A DNA stretch of 64,000 bases from Megalobrama amblycephala (Eukaryota > Chordata > Actinopteri > Cypriniformes > Xenocyprididae): NCBI RefSeq assembly GCF_018812025.1, contig NC_063045.1:20563420-20627419 (forward strand), in the 5' to 3' direction. This document shows, in pieces, positions 33,582-45,720 of the stretch. The notes below the pieces were generated by a model, which was not told where the DNA came from, made no database searches, and saw only the letters and a list, made by a program, of their open reading frames with translations. Numbering within the stretch: position 1 is the first letter of the stretch; each line of letters opens with the position of its first letter. The position numbers and the translations under genes are program-made.

Positions 33582-36184
33582 ATGGACTTCAGACTCATAT
33601 CACTAATCCTACTTATACACATTTCAGGTAAGATTGTTGTGTTAATGGATTATAGTGTATCAATGTCTTATCAAAATGTATTTCTATATACTACAGACAT
33701 TTTAGACATGAAGGAGAGTTGCCTCACTGCTGTTATAGTGTCTCATGTGGTTTGTCATATGAGGATCTTTCTTTCATCAGTGCAAACGTTTTAGTCTGAG
33801 TGTTAACTTTTCATCAGGCTGTCTATCATTGGACCTTCTCTCTGTGACCTGTGAAGATGTTTGTGCTCTGAGGGAAAACACTGTGCAGCTGAGATGTTCT
33901 TATTCTGAAATCAGCATCAAAACTGTGTTCTGGTTCAGCCGGAAACAGAGTTCAAACTGGAGAAAGAAAGATGAACCTGAAGATTTGACTTTAGACTCGG
34001 ACTACTCAGGACGGGTGAAGCAGAGGGTCACAAACCACCATTCAACACTCACAATTTCAGACCTGAGAGAGAGAGACTCTGGAGAATATCAACTCATGAT
34101 CATCATGAAGGATGGAGTTAAATGTCTCGGCTCAGTCGCTGTCAATCTAACAGTCACAGGTGAAACTGAGTCTAGATTCCGGTCAGTTCAGCTGTTTTCA
34201 TTTGTCATGTGGTGAAGTGTTTCTTAATTTTTACTTTAATTCAGACTTGCAGGTAAGGATGATTCCTGCAACTACAGACCCGAGAGATCAGAGAGTAAAA
34301 CTGACCTGTGGTTCTTCCTGTGATTTGCCATCCAGACCACAGAATTATTTCTGGAAACAAAATGGACAATATTATTTGCAATATTCAGGAGATAATATAT
34401 ACAGAAGCATTATTGTACCCAATGAAGCTGGCAGTTACTCCTGTTCTCTTACTCCAGACCATAAGATTTCCTCCTCTCCTGTGTGTGAGTGACACTTGAT
34501 ATGTTTATTTAATGAACAATAGTATAACATCAGTGTTTATACATGAGCATATGTGGACACGTTTAAAGTTTTTTTTTCCATATGAATGTTCATTATGAAA
34601 ATTCTTTGAAATTTTTCTGTTCAAATCAAAGTGTGCAATTTAAGACATGGTGCCAGTCCCTATACACACACTTGTAGATGTTGCACTTGACCGTTCATCT
34701 GTTTGCATGATGTTTCTTCTTATTTTGTGACAAACATTCATCTTGGTGTAAACAGGCCCTAATTAGGTCTTAATTATGACTTTCACAGCAGGATTCTGTG
34801 TCTCTTTCAGGTATTTCTAAGAGTGGCTGCTGGGATGTGACTTACTCCTCTAGAAGAGTCTGTGCTTTGATGGGATCAACAGTAGACATTTCCTGCACAT
34901 ACTCACATCCCTCTGGTTATACTGTAAATAAAACATTCTGGCATTACGGTCGGCCCGGTGACTTCAAGGATCTGCGTGAGAAGCATCAGTTTGCTGGTCG
35001 TGTGGAGTATGTGGGGAACACACTGAGAATCAAAGAGCTCAAGATCAGCGACTCTGGAGAATATCGATTCAGGATCATCTCTGACAGAACAGGAGGAAAA
35101 TACTCTGGAACACCTGGAGTCATTCTTACTGTTACAGGTAACAGCTTATTCAAAATTGAGTTAAAAATGTTTCCTGTATAATTTTTAATAGGCTTTTGTT
35201 TTCAGATACGATGGTGACAAGCAGCCCAAACATTATATCAGAGGGACAGGAAGTGATATTAAGCTGTTCAACTAAATGCACTCTGAACAACAAACACACT
35301 TACATCTGGTACAAGAACAGACGGCAGGTAACGGATGGATTCACTAAAGACAACAAGCTGTACCTGGACTCAGTCAGTGATGAAGAGCTTCAAGAGTATT
35401 CCTGTGCTGTAGGAGGTAACACATCTCTCATGATACATGTGCTTCAGTGTGAAATGATCACCGAATTCAGGTGATGTACTTGATATTTAGTTAGTGTTTT
35501 AATGTCATAAGTGTATTTCTCATGTTTTGTGTGTCTGAAACTCGTGTCTTATACTAGAAATCCAGATCACCCCAAATCAAGCGGAGAGCACAGCTTTACG
35601 GAACACCGTAATCACACTGTCCGTGATTCTGGTTCTTGCACTCATAGGAGTCCTGTGGTATAGGTGAACATTTGTTATTATTATGTATTCTATTTTCCCC
35701 TGAATTCCATTTGTAATATTTGTCAAGAGAAATATTATCTCCGTATCTTTGAATATAAGCAACTGGGCTTTCTCATGGGCTTTGCAAATGCTACCGTTGT
35801 CCTTTACAAAAATTATTATTTTTTTTTTTTTGACATGATGAATTTTAAACAGGAGGAGAAGGAATAATCCATCTCAGCAGCATGAGGAGAGAAATTATGA
35901 TGTACAGGTGAGAGCATCTGAACAAACTGATTATTTGACACATATATTTTGTGTTCTGTCACTGATATTTTGTATTCTGCCTCAACTCTCAGTCAGGTTC
36001 TGTTACACTGTATGATAATGCTGAAGCCTTATCTACAGTCTGCAAACAGGACGTAAAGGATCAGGACGTTCATTATTCAACTGTTAATTTCAAGCAGTCT
36101 CACATAAAGGACTCATCTTTGGCACCTACTGCTGTGCATTCAACCTCAGATGATGTTCATTATGCCTCTGTGAAGTTCAGCTAA
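33582..36184 (+). CDS. CD22/sialoadhesin-like inhibitory receptor C (type I, two ITIMs)
   Basis: Most complete ITIM gene of the cluster. Exons: leader 33582-33627, D1 33818-34159, D2 34245-34484, D3 34811-35137, D4 35206-35415, TM 35558-35663, tail 35853-35907 and 35993-36184; joined they give 505 codons plus stop. Approximate residues: signal 1-15, D1 16-129, D2 130-209, D3 210-318, D4 319-388, stalk and TM 389-423, cytoplasm 424-505. D3 has CSYS/CTYS-type B-strand Cys and the Siglec-like DSGEYRFRI. The tail carries VHYSTV (Tyr about 470) and VHYASV (Tyr about 499), both fitting the ITIM consensus V-x-Y-x-x-V, which recruits SHP phosphatases in known receptors. Predicted role: inhibitory leukocyte receptor, possibly glycan-binding. 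The D4 donor choice matters: gag|gtaaca keeps the frame; a site 33 nt downstream would create an immediate stop. Confidence 0.82.
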
Positions 36185-36692
36185 CACTCAGTTTAGACCC
36201 GCCATAAAAAAAAAAAAAAACTACTGACCAATTCAACTGTTGTTGTCTGCTGCCATATTGTCAAATGTCTATTGATGTCATTTGTGTAGTGTAAAACATA
36301 ATTTTACTGAAATTAAACAAATATGGAACATTTTGTAAAGTGACTGAATAGGTGTACATAGGTGTGTTTCTCCTGAATTAAAATAAATATATGCTGTTCT
36401 TCAACCTTGTTCATCAAAACATTCTTGAAAATAGTAACTATTATGGTTTTGGCTCTATTTTTCTTCAAATAAATGCTTGGTGCACATAATCTTTTCAAAA
36501 ACATGGTACTTTTTGAATGGTAGTGTATATTCATTATGACACATAAATCTACAAGTTGTTGTCATGATCACCAGTTGAAGTGCTCTGGTTAGCCACCAGA
36601 GGTCACTCCACCCCGGACCATGGTTACATTTATAGAACTTCATTTCCCATGATCCCTTGGTCCTGGACTCCTCTTCTCTGTTCATTGCACAC

Positions 36693-37218
36693 AGCTGTTT
36701 TGATTTACGTTATTAGTTTCTGCCTATTTATACCTGGTTTGTTGCTGTTTGTTTTTTTGAGGTTTTGGTTAATGTTACCTGCACGTCTAAGCACTTGCTC
36801 TGGTTTGTTTTCTTGTTTCTTGTGGGCTGTTTTTTTCATGGATTTCGACCCTTTTCCTAGCTTTGTACTACTCTGGTTATTCCTAAATAAAAGCTGCAAT
36901 TGGATCTTACTTTCAAGTCTCAGAGCACCGTGATAGTTGTTTTTGAGTTGCGATTTTTCTTTCTATGACAGAAAAAGGGAAGGAAATGAAGTGGCTAAAC
37001 TATGACAGACTTATTCCAGTTACAAAACTATAATGTTGAACTCTATAACAAATTGTATAAACAGATACCGTATTAAGCAGTACAGAAATTATTAAATGAA
37101 AATGTCTTTGTATTTGACAAATACAGCATTTAATTCATTTCATCTTTGAAGGATAATGAAGTTGTGCCAACTTTGTGTTCTCTTTATGTTATGATTTCTT
37201 TATTCTTGTATTAGTACA
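36693..37218. other. 3' flank of gene C, no gene
   Basis: AT-rich DNA with aataaaagctgcaattggat (about 36884), which looks like the 3' end of a retroposed or repeat sequence rather than a host exon. Confidence 0.45.
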
Positions 37219-38369
37219 TGTAACAGTTCGTATATACGGGAAGAAGGAGGCGGGAACCAGTGAACATTTAACAAACTTTAATACCAAAATAAACAAAGAA
37301 CAAAACGAAAGTAATGCCGGCAGACCCTCGCAGACGTCTGCCGACCACACAAACATAATAAAACATAAAATAATATCCAGGCCTGGTCCTCTCTTGTCCT
37401 TCACTGTCGTCGCTCCTCCTTTTATGCCTCCGGAGCTCCTCTGTGAGAGACTCGAGGCCGGTGCGCCTCGCAGGTGATGCTCATTATCACTCGCCTCACC
37501 GGCCGCGCGCCGTTCGCTCACTGCTCTCGCCTGCCCTGCTCGTCACATACCCCCATCGCCCCTAACAGGCCGGGGGGTACTCCCGAGACTGCGCTCTACT
37601 CCCCCCCCCAGGGCCTGTCTCGGCGGCCGCAGCACATGTGGGTAAGGACAGATGAGATGAGAGAAATGAGACGGAAGCAAGAGGAGCGACAGGACGAGAG
37701 AGGGGAGAGAGGAAAAAGAGAGAGAGAAAAAAAATTCTTGGTCCGGTTCCCAGACACACTGCCGCTTGGTCCTCAGCCAGCCGGGAGGCTCTTCCTCGCG
37801 GTGCCATGTGATGGTACTGGACGCTCCGTGGACGGCTCGATCCTCCTCCGCCCCCTGGCAGCCGGCGATGGCTCCTCCGACTGAGGGCAGCCGGCAGCGA
37901 GTCCCCCGTTCCCTGCTCCTCCCCTTCATGGCGGACGGCAGCAGGCCCCGGACCACGGTGAACGGCGGCGACTCCTCCGCTCCCTCTTGGACGGCAGCCA
38001 CCCCACCTCGTCCCAGGGGCACGGCACCGAGCTCTTCGTCCCACCTGTCACTATGCTCCAGCACCACCGCCTCGGACAGCCTCTCGCTGTCTTCACACTC
38101 CTGCGCTGCCCGAACTCTGCAGCACCGCGATCCCCCTCAGCAGGGACGGCTCTCCGACAGCATGTCCTTCCTTCCTCCCGGGTTTCGGCACCAATGTAAC
38201 ACAGTTCATATATACGGGAAGAAGGAGGCGGGAACCGGCGAACATTTAATAAACTTTAATACCAAAATAAACAAAGAACAAAACGAAAGTAATGCCGGCA
38301 GACCCTCACGGACATCTGCCGACCACACAAACATAATAAAACATAAAATAATATCCAGGCCTGGTCCTC
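37219..38369 (-). mobile_element. Small LTR retroelement (TRIM/LARD-like), - strand
   Basis: The LTR at 37219-37547 starts tgtaacag and ends cgtcaca. A second copy at 38195-38369 matches its first 175 bp and is then cut off. Read on the - strand, the right LTR is followed after one base by TGGTGCCGAAACCCGGGA (complement of 38176-38193). A purine-rich tract lies just before the left LTR (complement of about 37548-37562). The GC-rich interior has long open frames on both strands but no gag or pol motif. Confidence 0.85.
38176..38193 (-). promoter_or_regulatory. Primer binding site complementary to tRNA-Phe
   Basis: The + strand reads tcccgggtttcggcacca, which fits the 3' 18 nt of vertebrate tRNA-Phe with CCA (acceptor stem GCCGAAA pairing with TTTCGGC). 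The position, one base from the LTR, is right for a reverse-transcription primer site. Confidence 0.75.
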
Positions 38370-39078
38370 GTGATCTTTCTTCTGAGACAAATTCTTCTGC
38401 AATTCAGAATGGCAGCACAGCTGAAGGTTTGTTTGATCTGCACCCTCTACTGTACAGGCGTGAATTTGCATTTCCTTCAGTCCGAGGCTTATTATATACT
38501 TTACTTTTGTTTTTTGAAAGGGGCTTTACATTTGCCAATAGTAGAACTTATGGGGTTTTTTTTGTTTTTTTTGTTTTTTTACAAAAACAAGCAAGCCCAT
38601 TCTAGGAGAGAAAAGTAATGCAAAAGTACAGTGACATATTACTTTCCATAAAAAGTAACTAATACAATTAGTTACTTTTTTAGGGAGTAAAAAAAAAGTT
38701 TTATTGTACCACATTATTTTTAAAAGTAACTTTCACCAATACTGCCTCTGGTGGGCAGGAGGTTCAGGGTTAAATCAGGGTCAACATCAGTTAGAGGTGG
38801 TGAAATATCTGTAAGGGTTTATTAATGTGTCATATATTGGTTTTCCCCAAATCATCTTCAGGAGAAAAGGGAAGGAAATAATTTCTGAATTTGTCTCATT
38901 TACAACACTTTCCATTAACACATGACTTTATGCACTCAAGATTCAGAACGTTACAGATTATAGTAACAGATTAATGAATCTACAATCCAATAGATGTTTC
39001 TTTTCTTTTCTTTGTTCTCCAGGACAAGCAATATTGTTTTGTGCCTTGTGTTGTACTAAATTTATGCAGACTGAGAGC
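38370..39078. other. Intergenic DNA upstream of gene D
   Basis: Homopolymer-rich. An acceptor-like tctttgttctccag near 39022 precedes the start-codon exon of gene D, so a noncoding first exon may lie further upstream; I could not place it. Confidence 0.4.
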
Positions 39079-42000
39079 ATGGCGTTCAGACCTTTACTTA
39101 TCATACTGCTGCACTTTCCAGGTAAGAGTATTATTGTGTGCAATCAGATTAGATTTGTTGTTTGCCAAATTAATTAAAATGCATGAAGCATTTCACTACA
39201 CATTTCCATGGAAGAGAATTACAGTACTTCTTACTTGTTTATGCTTGTACTTTATGCAGTGTCATTGGACTGCAGTCATATATGCTGTAAAAGGGTGAGC
39301 TGTTTAAGCTCATTGTATGAAATGCTTGAATCTACACATTTGTGTATGGCCATCTGATCAGCGAAGGTTTTAAACTAAACAATGTTAAATAATGCAAATG
39401 AATGCCTGTGCATCTTCCCCACTGCAGTAGCAGTTTCAAATGATACAATGTTTGAATAGCGTTCTTCTTAAAATGTTAACACATTTTGTTTTTATATTGT
39501 ATGTTTATATTTGTCAACACACTTTTTTTCTTCATTTTTATATACTATATTTTATCATTATAATATTTTATTCACAATAATATTTTATCATTATTTATCA
39601 GAATGATCAGTAGAGTTCAGTGTATCAAATGGTAATAAAATAAAGCTATTTCTTGCAGATGAATACATATTAAGTGTGTGCGTAATCTTCCTTATTGATT
39701 AGTGCTGGCTTCTTGATAATTCATAATGTCAGACTGTGTGTCTAGTACATTATACCCCCCACATCTTTTGAGCAATAGGTTGGAGTATATAAAAATGAAA
39801 AATTAACATTCATCAATCAGTACTTTTTACTTTTAATACTTAAGTACATTGAAAATCAAATACTTTTGTACTTTTACTCAAGTAAAATTGAAAAGGAGTA
39901 CTTAATACCTTCTTGAAGTAATAATTTATTAGGGTATCTGTACTTTTTTTTTCAAGTACTTTATTTGTGTACTTCATCCAGCAGCATTTTAAAGATGCAA
40001 TATGTAAGATTTTCACTTTAATAAAGCATGAAAATACCCCAATATGTTTGCAGATATTTAGTCAAGTCAAGTCAAGTCTTGCTGTTTATGTGTTCCTCCT
40101 TGGGGTAGTTTTGGTTTGTGTTTTGTTTATTTCTTAATAAAAGCCCATCATCTGCACCTTTGAGTCCTCACTCTTTCCATCCAAACTGTTGTTACTGTAA
40201 ACTTGTACGGAAAATAAGTTATTCCAAAAAAATTCATAATCCCATTCTAAAAGGTTCGGAGCTAGTTCATCCAATGCCGTCAATCATTACACAATAGTAT
40301 ATAAACTGCTTGCCTCACTACTGTGACAGTTCTTTCATGCGCATTCAACTCACTGTTTTTAAAGCTTGTGGTTGTGGTGGCAGCCACTGCATTTCCAGTT
40401 TGTCTTTTTTAATTCTGAATGTTTGTTCCCAGATGAGACTTATTTAATAGCTCAGTTAGCAAGCCAAATCTGTTTATCTTCATAATATTCAAATTAAATG
40501 AACTTCTGGACTGAAGTACCTCTCAATAATGGCAAAGTTTTCTTGTTCAGGCTCTCTGACACTGGACCTCCAGCCTGTGACCTGTAGCCAAGAGAGTATT
40601 TGTGCTGTGAAGGGGTCTCAGGTGACACTGAAGTGCTCTTACTCCTACGTCAACATCAAAACTGTGTTCTGGTTCAGCCAAAAACAAAGTCCAAACTGGA
40701 GAAATAACAGCGAACCTGAAGATTTGACTTTAGACTCAGACTACTCAGGAAGAGTAAAGCCAATCATTGGTAGTTACCATTCAGAGCTCATAATTTCAGA
40801 CCTGAGAGAGAGAGACTCTGGAGAATATCAGCTCATGTTCATCATGAAGGATGGAATTAAACGTCTCGGCTCAGTCGCTGTCAATCTAACAGTCACAGGT
40901 GAAACTGTCAATTCAGCTGTTTTTATTTGTCATGTGATGAAGCATTTCTTAATTTTTACTTTAATTCAGACCTGCAGGTGAGGATGAATCCTGCAACTAC
41001 AGACCGGAGAGATCAGAGAGTAAAACTGACCTGTGATTCTTCCTGCACCTCTGGAGATTGGTATTATTATTACTGGATGAAGGATGGACAGTATTTCACA
41101 AGTACAAGCTCTCGCAACATATATCTGTCACTGAACAGAGATCTTGGCAGCCTCTCCTGTGCTCTTGATCAAACACATCATTTCTCTTCTCTGTGTGAGT
41201 GTCAAATAATACAAACAGTGATGGAACTTTGTTCATCCATGTGTAAATTTACACAAATTTTAAAGTAAGTGTGAGTTTTACATGTTAATCTCCGACTCTT
41301 TCAGGTGTTTCTAAGGATCGCTGCTGGGATGTGACTTACACCTCTAGAAGAGTCTGTGCTTTGATGGGATCAACAGTAGACATTTCCTGCACATACTCAC
41401 ATCCCTCTGGTCATACTGTAAATGAAACATTCTGGCATTACGTTCAGTCTGGTGACTTCAAGGATCTGCGTGAGGAGCGTCAGTTTGCTGGTCGTGTGGA
41501 GTATGTGGGGAACACACTGAGAATCAAAGAGCTTAAGATCAGCGACTCTGGAGAACATCGATTCAGGATCATCACTGACACAACAAGAGGAAAATACTCT
41601 GGAACACCTGGAGTCATTCTTACTGTTACAGGTAACTGATGATGATGAATTTGATAAGATTTTAATGACACTGATGTCAGCAAACTGTTCACAGACAAAG
41701 ACTATGACTTCAGTTTATAAAGTTTTATTTTCCATGTCAGTCAAAATCAATGTTAGGACCAGCTTGAAGTAATACAGTTCTGGTTTCAGATACGATGGTG
41801 ACAAGCAGTCCAGACATTATATCAGAGGGACAGGAAGTGATATTAAGCTGTTCAACTAAATGCACTCTGAGCGACAAACACACTTACATCTGGTACAAGA
41901 ACGGACGGCAGGTAACGGATGGATTCACTAAAGACAACAAGCTGTACCTGGACTCAGTCAGCGATGAAGAGCTTCAAGAGTATTCCTGTGCTGTAGGAGG

Positions 42001-42319
42001 TAACACATCTCTCATGATACATGTGATTCAGTGTGAAATGATCGCTGAATTCAGATGGTTTCTCTCATAGTCATGATTCACTTCTTTGTGTTGTGAAGAT
42101 CCAGTGGACAGCACAGCGTTCAGCCATTATACAGTCATTCTGCTGGTGTTTTTACCTCAGTTTCTCCTAATAGCAGCTCTGTGGATGTGGTGAGTAAAAC
42201 ATCCAGGGAAATTCAACTGCATGACGTTCAGTTAATGAAATTAATTCAGATGATAAGAATGTGAATTATGATTCAACAGGTTTTTCATCAGAATTCGTCT
42301 ACCCTCAAAAACAAACTAA
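39079..42319 (+). CDS. CD22/sialoadhesin-like receptor D (type II, short tail)
   Basis: Exons: leader 39079-39121 (MAFRPLLIILLHFP), D1 40551-40898, D2 40970-41194, D3 41305-41631, D4 41790-41999, TM 42099-42189, tail 42280-42319; 427 codons plus stop, all phases consistent. D1 starts SLTLDLQPVTCSQESICAVK, unlike A-C. D2 has SSCTSGDWYYYYWMKDGQYF in place of the proline-rich version. D3 and D4 are almost the same as in all other copies. D3 shows DSGEHRFRI, so the Siglec-type Tyr is His here while Phe-Arg is kept. The TM lacks charged residues, and the tail is about 14 residues (WFFIRIRLPSKTN), basic, with no Tyr. Likely a surface receptor with no signalling of its own. Intron 1 is 1.4 kb, much longer than in E or F. 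Confidence 0.8.
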
Positions 42320-45290
42320 AAACAAATTGAAGGTGAGGAATTATTTTTATATATGTTTATGCTTAAGACATACAATAATACACAAATGTATATAATGTCT
42401 TTCTATTTGTCTGTCTCAGACTCTGATGTCCCACATCTGTTCATCTGCTGTCTGTCCATCAGAGCTGGTGGAGTGATGTCACTGTGAGATCATCACCTAG
42501 CAACAGTCAGAACTGTCAACATCAGTGATACAGTGATGTCATATACAGTGACTTTTCAATCACTGCTCAATCTGCATAATCAAACAAAACTACAGTTAAA
42601 CTACTGTCCAGGTTTTAGCCATCCATTCCTTTCCTCCTCCTATAAAGATTGTTAATGAATCCATCTTTATAATGGGTGCTTATGTTCCGTCTTTTTTTTC
42701 CGTCATGATTTCTTTATTCTTGTATTAGCACAGATTTCATATTTTATATTTCAATAGAAGAACTTTAACCACAGTAATGATGCCTGTTAATGTGGAAAAC
42801 AATTGTATTATTGTGGAAAGCAATTGATCTGTGCTTAACTGTGAAGACAGTGCCACCTTCTGGTCATAAATAAATATATAAATCTGCCCTATAACTAGTT
42901 CATTTGGCCTAAAGTCATAGGTTTGTGAGCTGTAACGGTGGTTTACCCCAAAATTACATTATTCAGATTGGGCGCCAGACAGTTTAAATAAACTGACAAA
43001 CAATTTTTATTTTCTGATAACCCTTATGGAAAAACAAAACAAAAAAACCCATAACATAATTGGGTAAGTTACTCTAAAAAAGTAATTAATTACTAGCTAC
43101 AAAGTACATCCTCAACAGTGTAATTACATTACTGTACTAATTACTCTTTCTAAGAACTATTCCATTACTTATTAATAACTTTCTAAATCCCATATCAACC
43201 TCAGTTGAACAATATAAAGATAGACATGAACTGCTCTTTTAATTTTTTTTAAATAATATAAAATTGCATAAATTATTCTTGAAATGACCAAAGTATTTAA
43301 AGGCAGAAGGCTACATTACACTGTAAAATTTTAATGTTAAATCCACTATTGTTTTATATAGAATTGCTGTATAGTCTATACAGTACACTGTTAGACCTTG
43401 CCAGGTTTTTTTTACAGTAAAATACTGGTAACACTGTTGATTGTACAGTTATTTACTGTAATCTACTGTAAGTTACTGTAAAGATACCATGAACTATAAT
43501 TAAAACTCGTTACTCCTTTTCATTCACAAAAACCGACTGCCTCAAATTGTCCAACTGCCATTTAAATTCACAAACTAATATTTATTATATGCTAATAATG
43601 TGAGTATATTATCATTATGAACTTATTTCATTAGAGTTCTCTAAAAACATTTTAGATAAAGAGATTTTCAGTGCATCAGCAACTATACATTTGTAGCGTA
43701 AGTATGGCCCAAACATAAACTCCAGCCCTCTAAGTCCTGCCCTGATTGTGTTTATTTGTGCCATTGTAATTTGTTTATTTGTTCCTGTTTTATTACTGTC
43801 TGTTTGTCTTTATATTTATTTAAATACTAATACTTGTAATAAATTGTAGTCTGCCTCAACCCAGATTCCACTCCAAAGTATATTTTAGAATGAGCTCATC
43901 CCCAAAATGGCTTAATTATAGTAGAGATGAAGAAAGGCAACTGGTATATTGTTTATCATTTAGGTTGATCACATCCTGATCAAATGGTCATCAATTGTAG
44001 AATGGGAATGGGTGTGGGACACAGAGAACCATCTCAGACAATGAGGTGTCACAACTTATTAACATACAGACCACAGCTGGTAAAACATGAGAAACTACAT
44101 TTACATGAAGAGTGGTAAACTGTAACAGGATAAAAGGTTTGAGATTTGGATGTTCTGGGTTCATTCCGACTCCAATGATCCCAAGGTGCTATGTGTACTT
44201 TGTCACTGCTACACTGCAATAAACTTCATCAAGATCTTCAAAGTCCTCATCATTTTTTCTTACATACTTTTTTTTTTTTTTTTTTTTTTTGTGATGGGGC
44301 CAGTGATCATTTTTGCAGGGCAAATAAGAAATCTAAACCAGAATGAAGATGTAGAAAAGCTCCTTTGTGTTGAGCCCTTTAAATATAGGGAGTCCCTTTC
44401 AAGACCTGCCTCTTTTGTTATAAAATAAAGTTTAGTTATGGGGAAAAAATAAAATAATGTCAAAACTCTGGGCCCACCAGGAATTTCACTTGGCCCACCC
44501 TACATCTCAAAGCTGGAGCCGGGCCTGGCGTCCACACGCCATTATTCCACAACGCAGACATTCGGACCTTATCCACACACAAATAATTCAACAGAGCATC
44601 TTCATGACTCAACGGCCTCGCTTGCCCTTCTGACTTCTCCAAACGCTGCTTCAAAATTCATAACCAGACTCTCACTTCTGCTTTTCTGCTTCCTCTTTTT
44701 CTCTTTTCTTTTACCCCTGAATCAACAAAACCACACCTTTTTTTGTTACCATATTTAGTTTTTCTTTTGTCCAAATTCTAATAGTAACTATTTTGAAAGT
44801 GAGTAGATTTCATTTTGTTGTTAGGGTGAATTCGGGTAATCTGGGACATTTTTTGCAATTTTGATTCTGCGATTTATTTTGATATCTATCTAACACTTTA
44901 GATCAACACATTAGGCTTTTCTGAAATCCCTAAGATGTTTTCTTACCACACCAGAAGAAAGAAAGCAGATATTATACCCAAAGGAGACATGCCACACCTA
45001 TTAATGTTTTTGTGCCAAAAAAAAAAAAAAAATTTGATAATCTGGGACATATGTATTAGGCCTAAAAAAGACTATTTTTATTTATTTATTTGACTGGGAC
45101 AATGTACATTCATTAGCATTGCTGTAAATGCACTGGAATTAGCCAAAAGGCTATTTTTCATCCATAGTCCCTGGACAGTTGTTAAAAAGTGTCACCCGAA
45201 AAAAAAACATAATTAAGATTAAAAGGTTAAGAACAGAGCAAACATTGAAAAACACAGCTATACATTAAAGCCTGTAGATAAATACAGTGC
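42320..45290. other. 3' flank of D and repeat-rich intergenic DNA
   Basis: A further noncoding exon probably starts after tctgtctcag (about 42419). Positions 42700-43090 match 47950-48310 downstream of E. The rest holds tactgtaa-type repeats, a poly-T run near 44267-44291 and repeat fragments near 44820-45210. No gene recognised. Confidence 0.5.
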
Positions 45291-45720
45291 TTTGACACGT
45301 CTCTCACCCGTCTGGTTTTGGTTCCTTTGTATCAAACAAGACATCCTGCACACCTGCACAATTTACAAAGTTAAAACTTTCCACTACAGTGTTTGTCTGC
45401 AAAGCTTCTAAAACAGACAGAAATGACAACTAACATCAGAGAACAACAGCAACATGTAATGTAGGTGAATCTAAACTTTCATTGCATTTAAACATTACAC
45501 TGAAACATAATTTTAAGCATGATTTTCTGAAGTGTGTTACTGTGTTCATGATTCTGACTGTAAGGACCCTTCAAGTGTGTCTCAGTGAAACTCAGTCAGT
45601 GTCTTTTTCAGGACGAGCAGCTCTGTGTCTTTCATTTCATATGTGAATTTACAGAAAGTGAAGAACATGAACTCCAGACTCTCTCCTCTGATCCTGCTGC
45701 TGCTGCACATTCCAGGTTTG
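45291..45720 (+). repeat. Upstream/leader block shared by E and F
   Basis: Closely matches 59634-60010 (gtctctcacccgtctggttt to the leader exon). It includes a conserved tttttcaggacgagcagctc stretch that looks like an acceptor plus 5' untranslated exon just before the leader ATG. This marks E and F as sister duplicates. Confidence 0.8.

Larger units (their letters stand above)
31468..36692 (+). repeat. Segmental duplication unit, copy 2 (gene C block)
   Basis: Counterpart of 1290-6533. It starts near tgcaatcttaaatgagttaa. It differs by an orientation change at 32372-32605 and by replaced sequence at about 32662-33140. Confidence 0.85.

Noticed and set aside
34797..34810. Start codon for D3 at a GTG before the exon, making D3 a separate gene
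   Set aside because: That codon overlaps the polypyrimidine tract and acceptor ctctttcag. D3 is an internal phase 1 exon joined to D2 and D4.
37766..38605. Open frame of 279 codons (+) and overlapping frames of 174 and 160 codons (-)
   Set aside because: They lie in the GC-rich interior of the small LTR element, are low-complexity (Ser/Pro/Arg/Gly-rich) on both strands, and cross an LTR boundary. No domain is recognisable.
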